33,023 nt of DNA from Ruminococcus sp. CAG:254. Its GTDB lineage: Bacteria; Bacillota; Clostridia; Oscillospirales; Ruminococcaceae. The notes beneath the pieces were generated by a model. The model was not told the origin of the DNA and did not search any database. It saw nothing but the letters and a program-made list of their open reading frames with translations. Each line of letters begins with the position of its first letter. Position 1 is the first letter of the stretch. A program made the position numbers and the translations under genes. Where the stretch lies: assembly GCA_000433635.1 (NCBI GenBank), contig HF997942.1:1-33023 (forward strand). Direction: 5' to 3'. Below are positions 31,131 through 33,023 of the stretch, piece after piece.

Positions 31131-32135
31131 ATGGCAGAAGAAATCCCGAAACAAACAACGTCAGAGCAGGAAACCACTGCTCCTACCGGAAAGAAGAAAA
31201 AAGAAAAAGGCAAAAGTTTTCTCGAAACCATGCGGGAGATTGATGCGAAAGAACAGCAGCAGGAAGAAGCTCGTGAAGCTGCGATGCAGGCACAGCTTGC
31301 AGAGCAGGAAAAACGAGAAAAGGAAGCCTATGAGAAAAAAATTCAGCAAGACCGCATTGAACTCATTCGCCTGAAACAGGGTGTGATTACCGAAAGCGAC
31401 CGGATTGCAGAAGAACATCCCGAAAAGAAAAAAATGCCGCTCGGCAAGCGAATTTCCAACTTTTTTTACCACAATAAATGGTGGCTGGGAATTACCATTG
31501 TATTGGTATTGCTTTTCGGCTATCTGGCATATGACCAGCTGACCAAAGTCAAGCCGGATTTCGTTTTAATGGTCTTGACCGATAACGAGGAATTGCAAAA
31601 GAAATCCGCAGAACTGCAAACCTATCTAGAGCAGTTCGTAGATGATGAAAACGGAGATGGAAAAGTCACTGTTAGCATTTATTGCATTCCCGTATCGGAT
31701 GAAATTGACGATATGGACTATTATACTGCCAACGCCACCAAACTTTCGACGCAAATGCAGATGCCGGAAGGTGTCATGCTCCTGACGGATGCAAAGGCAA
31801 ATGACTATATTTCCGCAGAAGATACGCTGGTGAATTTAGAGCAGTTGTATCCGGAGGATTCTCACATCCGAGAATATGGGTATTATCTGCGGTATACAGA
31901 TTTTGCACAGAAAATCGGCTATTCGGAAGGGCGGCTGGACAGAGATTTATGCTTGAGTCTGCGGAAACCAACAGAGGGTTACAAGAGTGAAGCCGTGATG
32001 CAGGAATACTATGTGTATGCGAAAAAGGTGCTGGAAGAGATTATGACGGACTTGGACAACACTGAACCGCCAGCAGACAAGCCCGTATCTGAAACACCGG
32101 AAACCACAGAACAAACAACTGAACAGGGGGAATAA
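31131..32135 (+). CDS. Coiled-coil membrane protein of unknown function
   Basis: 334 residues; no family recognised. Residues about 15-100 are very charged Lys/Glu/Gln-rich coiled coil (KEQQQEEAREAAMQAQLAEQ and on). One membrane helix lies at about 113-133 (WWLGITIVLVLLFGYLAYDQ), then an outer domain of about 180 residues and a Pro/Thr/Glu tail ending TTEQTTEQGE. The outer part includes DDENGDGKVTVS, a possible calcium loop. AAAAGGAG precedes the ATG, and the stop lies 2 nt before the nfo start, so the two are cotranscribed. An envelope protein is likely. Confidence 0.8.
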   Translation: MAEEIPKQTTSEQETTAPTGKKKKEKGKSFLETMREIDAKEQQQEEAREAAMQAQLAEQEKREKEAYEKKIQQDRIELIRLKQGVITESDRIAEEHPEKKKMPLGKRISNFFYHNKWWLGITIVLVLLFGYLAYDQLTKVKPDFVLMVLTDNEELQKKSAELQTYLEQFVDDENGDGKVTVSIYCIPVSDEIDDMDYYTANATKLSTQMQMPEGVMLLTDAKANDYISAEDTLVNLEQLYPEDSHIREYGYYLRYTDFAQKIGYSEGRLDRDLCLSLRKPTEGYKSEAVMQEYYVYAKKVLEEIMTDLDNTEPPADKPVSETPETTEQTTEQGE

Positions 32136-32137
32136 AT

Positions 32138-32977
32138 ATGCTGCGAATTGGATGCCACTTGCCCTCTTCAAAGGGCTATCTGGAGATGGGAAAACATGCA
32201 GTTGCTTTGGGAGCAACGACATTTGCTTTCTTTACACGAAATCCACGGGGCGGAAAAGCAAAGCCGATCCAGAAAGAAGACGTTGCTGCATTTTTAGCGT
32301 ATGCAGCAGAACATGACCTGCAACATCTCGTTGCACACGCACCGTATACCATGAATTTGTGTTCCGCTGACCCCAGCATTCGGCAGTTTGGGAAAGATAT
32401 GCTGGCAGATGACTTGCAGCGGATGGAATACACGCCAAACCAGTATTATAATTTTCATCCCGGCAGCCATGTGAAACAGGGTGCAGAAGTGGGAATTGCA
32501 CAGATTGCAGAAACGCTGAACGAAGTGCTATTTCCGGAGCAGACCACGACCGTTTTGCTGGAAACAATGGCAGGAAAGGGCAGTGAAGTCGGCAGAAACT
32601 TTTCAGAACTGCGGGCAATTTTAGACAGCGTACACTTGCAAGAGAAAATGGGCGTGTGTCTGGATACCTGTCATATCTGGGATGGCGGTTATGATATTGC
32701 CGGAAATCTGGAAGCCGTATTGGAAGAGTTCGACAAGACAATTGGCTTGCATCGTCTGTATGCAGTACACTTAAACGACAGTATGAACCCATTGGGAGCA
32801 CATAAAGACCGTCATCAGAAAATTGGACAAGGTTATATTGGACTAGAAGCTTTGAAAGCCGTTGTTCGGCATCCAGTTTTGAAACAGTTGCCGTTTATTC
32901 TGGAAACACCAAATGACGATGCTGGATATGCAGCAGAAATTGCACTGCTGCGAAAAGCTGCAGAAGAAAGCAATTAA
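32138..32977 (+). CDS. nfo: Deoxyribonuclease IV (AP endonuclease, Nfo family)
   Basis: Cleaves DNA at abasic sites during base-excision repair, using a trinuclear zinc centre. 279 residues, full length. Metal-ligand motifs are visible in order: HAPYTMNL, YNFHPGSH, VLLETMAGKG, CLDTCHIWDGGYD, HLNDSMNPLGAHKDRHQKIG and FILETP. The family opening is LRIGCHLPSSKGYLEMGK. AGGGGGA serves as the ribosome-binding site, inside the end of the upstream gene. Confidence 0.95.
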   Translation: MLRIGCHLPSSKGYLEMGKHAVALGATTFAFFTRNPRGGKAKPIQKEDVAAFLAYAAEHDLQHLVAHAPYTMNLCSADPSIRQFGKDMLADDLQRMEYTPNQYYNFHPGSHVKQGAEVGIAQIAETLNEVLFPEQTTTVLLETMAGKGSEVGRNFSELRAILDSVHLQEKMGVCLDTCHIWDGGYDIAGNLEAVLEEFDKTIGLHRLYAVHLNDSMNPLGAHKDRHQKIGQGYIGLEALKAVVRHPVLKQLPFILETPNDDAGYAAEIALLRKAAEESN

Positions 32978-32998
32978 CTCTGCCGCCGCAGGCGAACT

Positions 32999-33023
32999 GC
33001 GGTCGAGCTGGCTCAGCTCGGCG
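32999..33023 (+). repeat. Second copy of the 25-bp hairpin repeat (cut by window end)
   Basis: Identical over 25 bp to 1516-1540, containing GAGCTG-gct-CAGCTC. It begins 22 bp after the nfo stop codon and probably continues as the composite element seen after mnmE. Confidence 0.8.

Noticed and set aside
1..33023. tRNA, rRNA, insertion-sequence transposase or phage genes.
   Set aside because: No T-loop-like tRNA ends, rRNA segments or transposase/integrase motifs were seen on either strand.

Overview
The window looks like a chromosomal segment of a Gram-positive, gut or rumen Ruminococcus-type member of the Oscillospiraceae. This is inferred from dockerin modules, Thr-rich linkers, a lipoprotein and a cell-wall sorting-type surface protein, retained sporulation genes (spoIIGA-sigE), and a cdaA-cdaR pair. 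No database search was possible. A perfect ParB-binding parS palindrome (72-87) next to mnmE-mnmG-rsmG suggests the left end lies in the replication-origin domain.

Layout. 1-4.7 kb: mnmE, then mnmG-rsmG (4-bp overlap), separated by a mosaic of hairpin-rich dispersed repeats. 4.7-5.5 kb: gene-poor, with an orphan dockerin fragment abutting an inverted copy of one repeat. 5.5-10.9 kb: oxidative TCA branch (aconitase and isocitrate dehydrogenase) with the NADH-sensing repressor rex, enclosing a TraX-like membrane protein between two related small membrane proteins. Candidate Rex operators lie at the aconitase promoter and before icd. 10.9-14.4 kb: a minus-strand cluster of two lipoprotein-like, repeat-containing peptides and a radical SAM/SPASM enzyme, divergent from an LPXTG-like surface protein. 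Near-identical terminators in inverted orientation end both transcripts. 14.4-17.4 kb (minus): ispD-ispF, and a cysteine desulfurase with a Se/S-carrier-like protein. Downstream of the desulfurase are two extra copies of its 3' end, each with its own terminator. 17.4-20 kb: cdaA-cdaR behind a hairpin-rich leader. 20-23 kb: a large secreted dockerin protein plus a fragment of a second dockerin. 23-27 kb (minus): spoIIGA-sigE with a Spo0A box, and an ECF sigma factor with its membrane anti-sigma-like partner. 27-33 kb: prfB without the usual frameshift, a small minus-strand gene, greA-lysS, a coiled-coil membrane protein with nfo, and the start of another repeat copy.

The best candidate for an undescribed system is the radical SAM cluster (10927-12815). 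Its two peptides share an N-terminal region of the same length, with Cys31 in the same place in both, and carry eight variants of a 12-residue [LF]xGx... unit between Thr-rich spacers, the arrangement expected of a multi-core modified peptide. The second most notable structure is the triplicated 3' end of the cysteine desulfurase. One copy differs from the intact gene by synonymous changes only across 38 codons, so it is probably the remnant of a once functional second gene.
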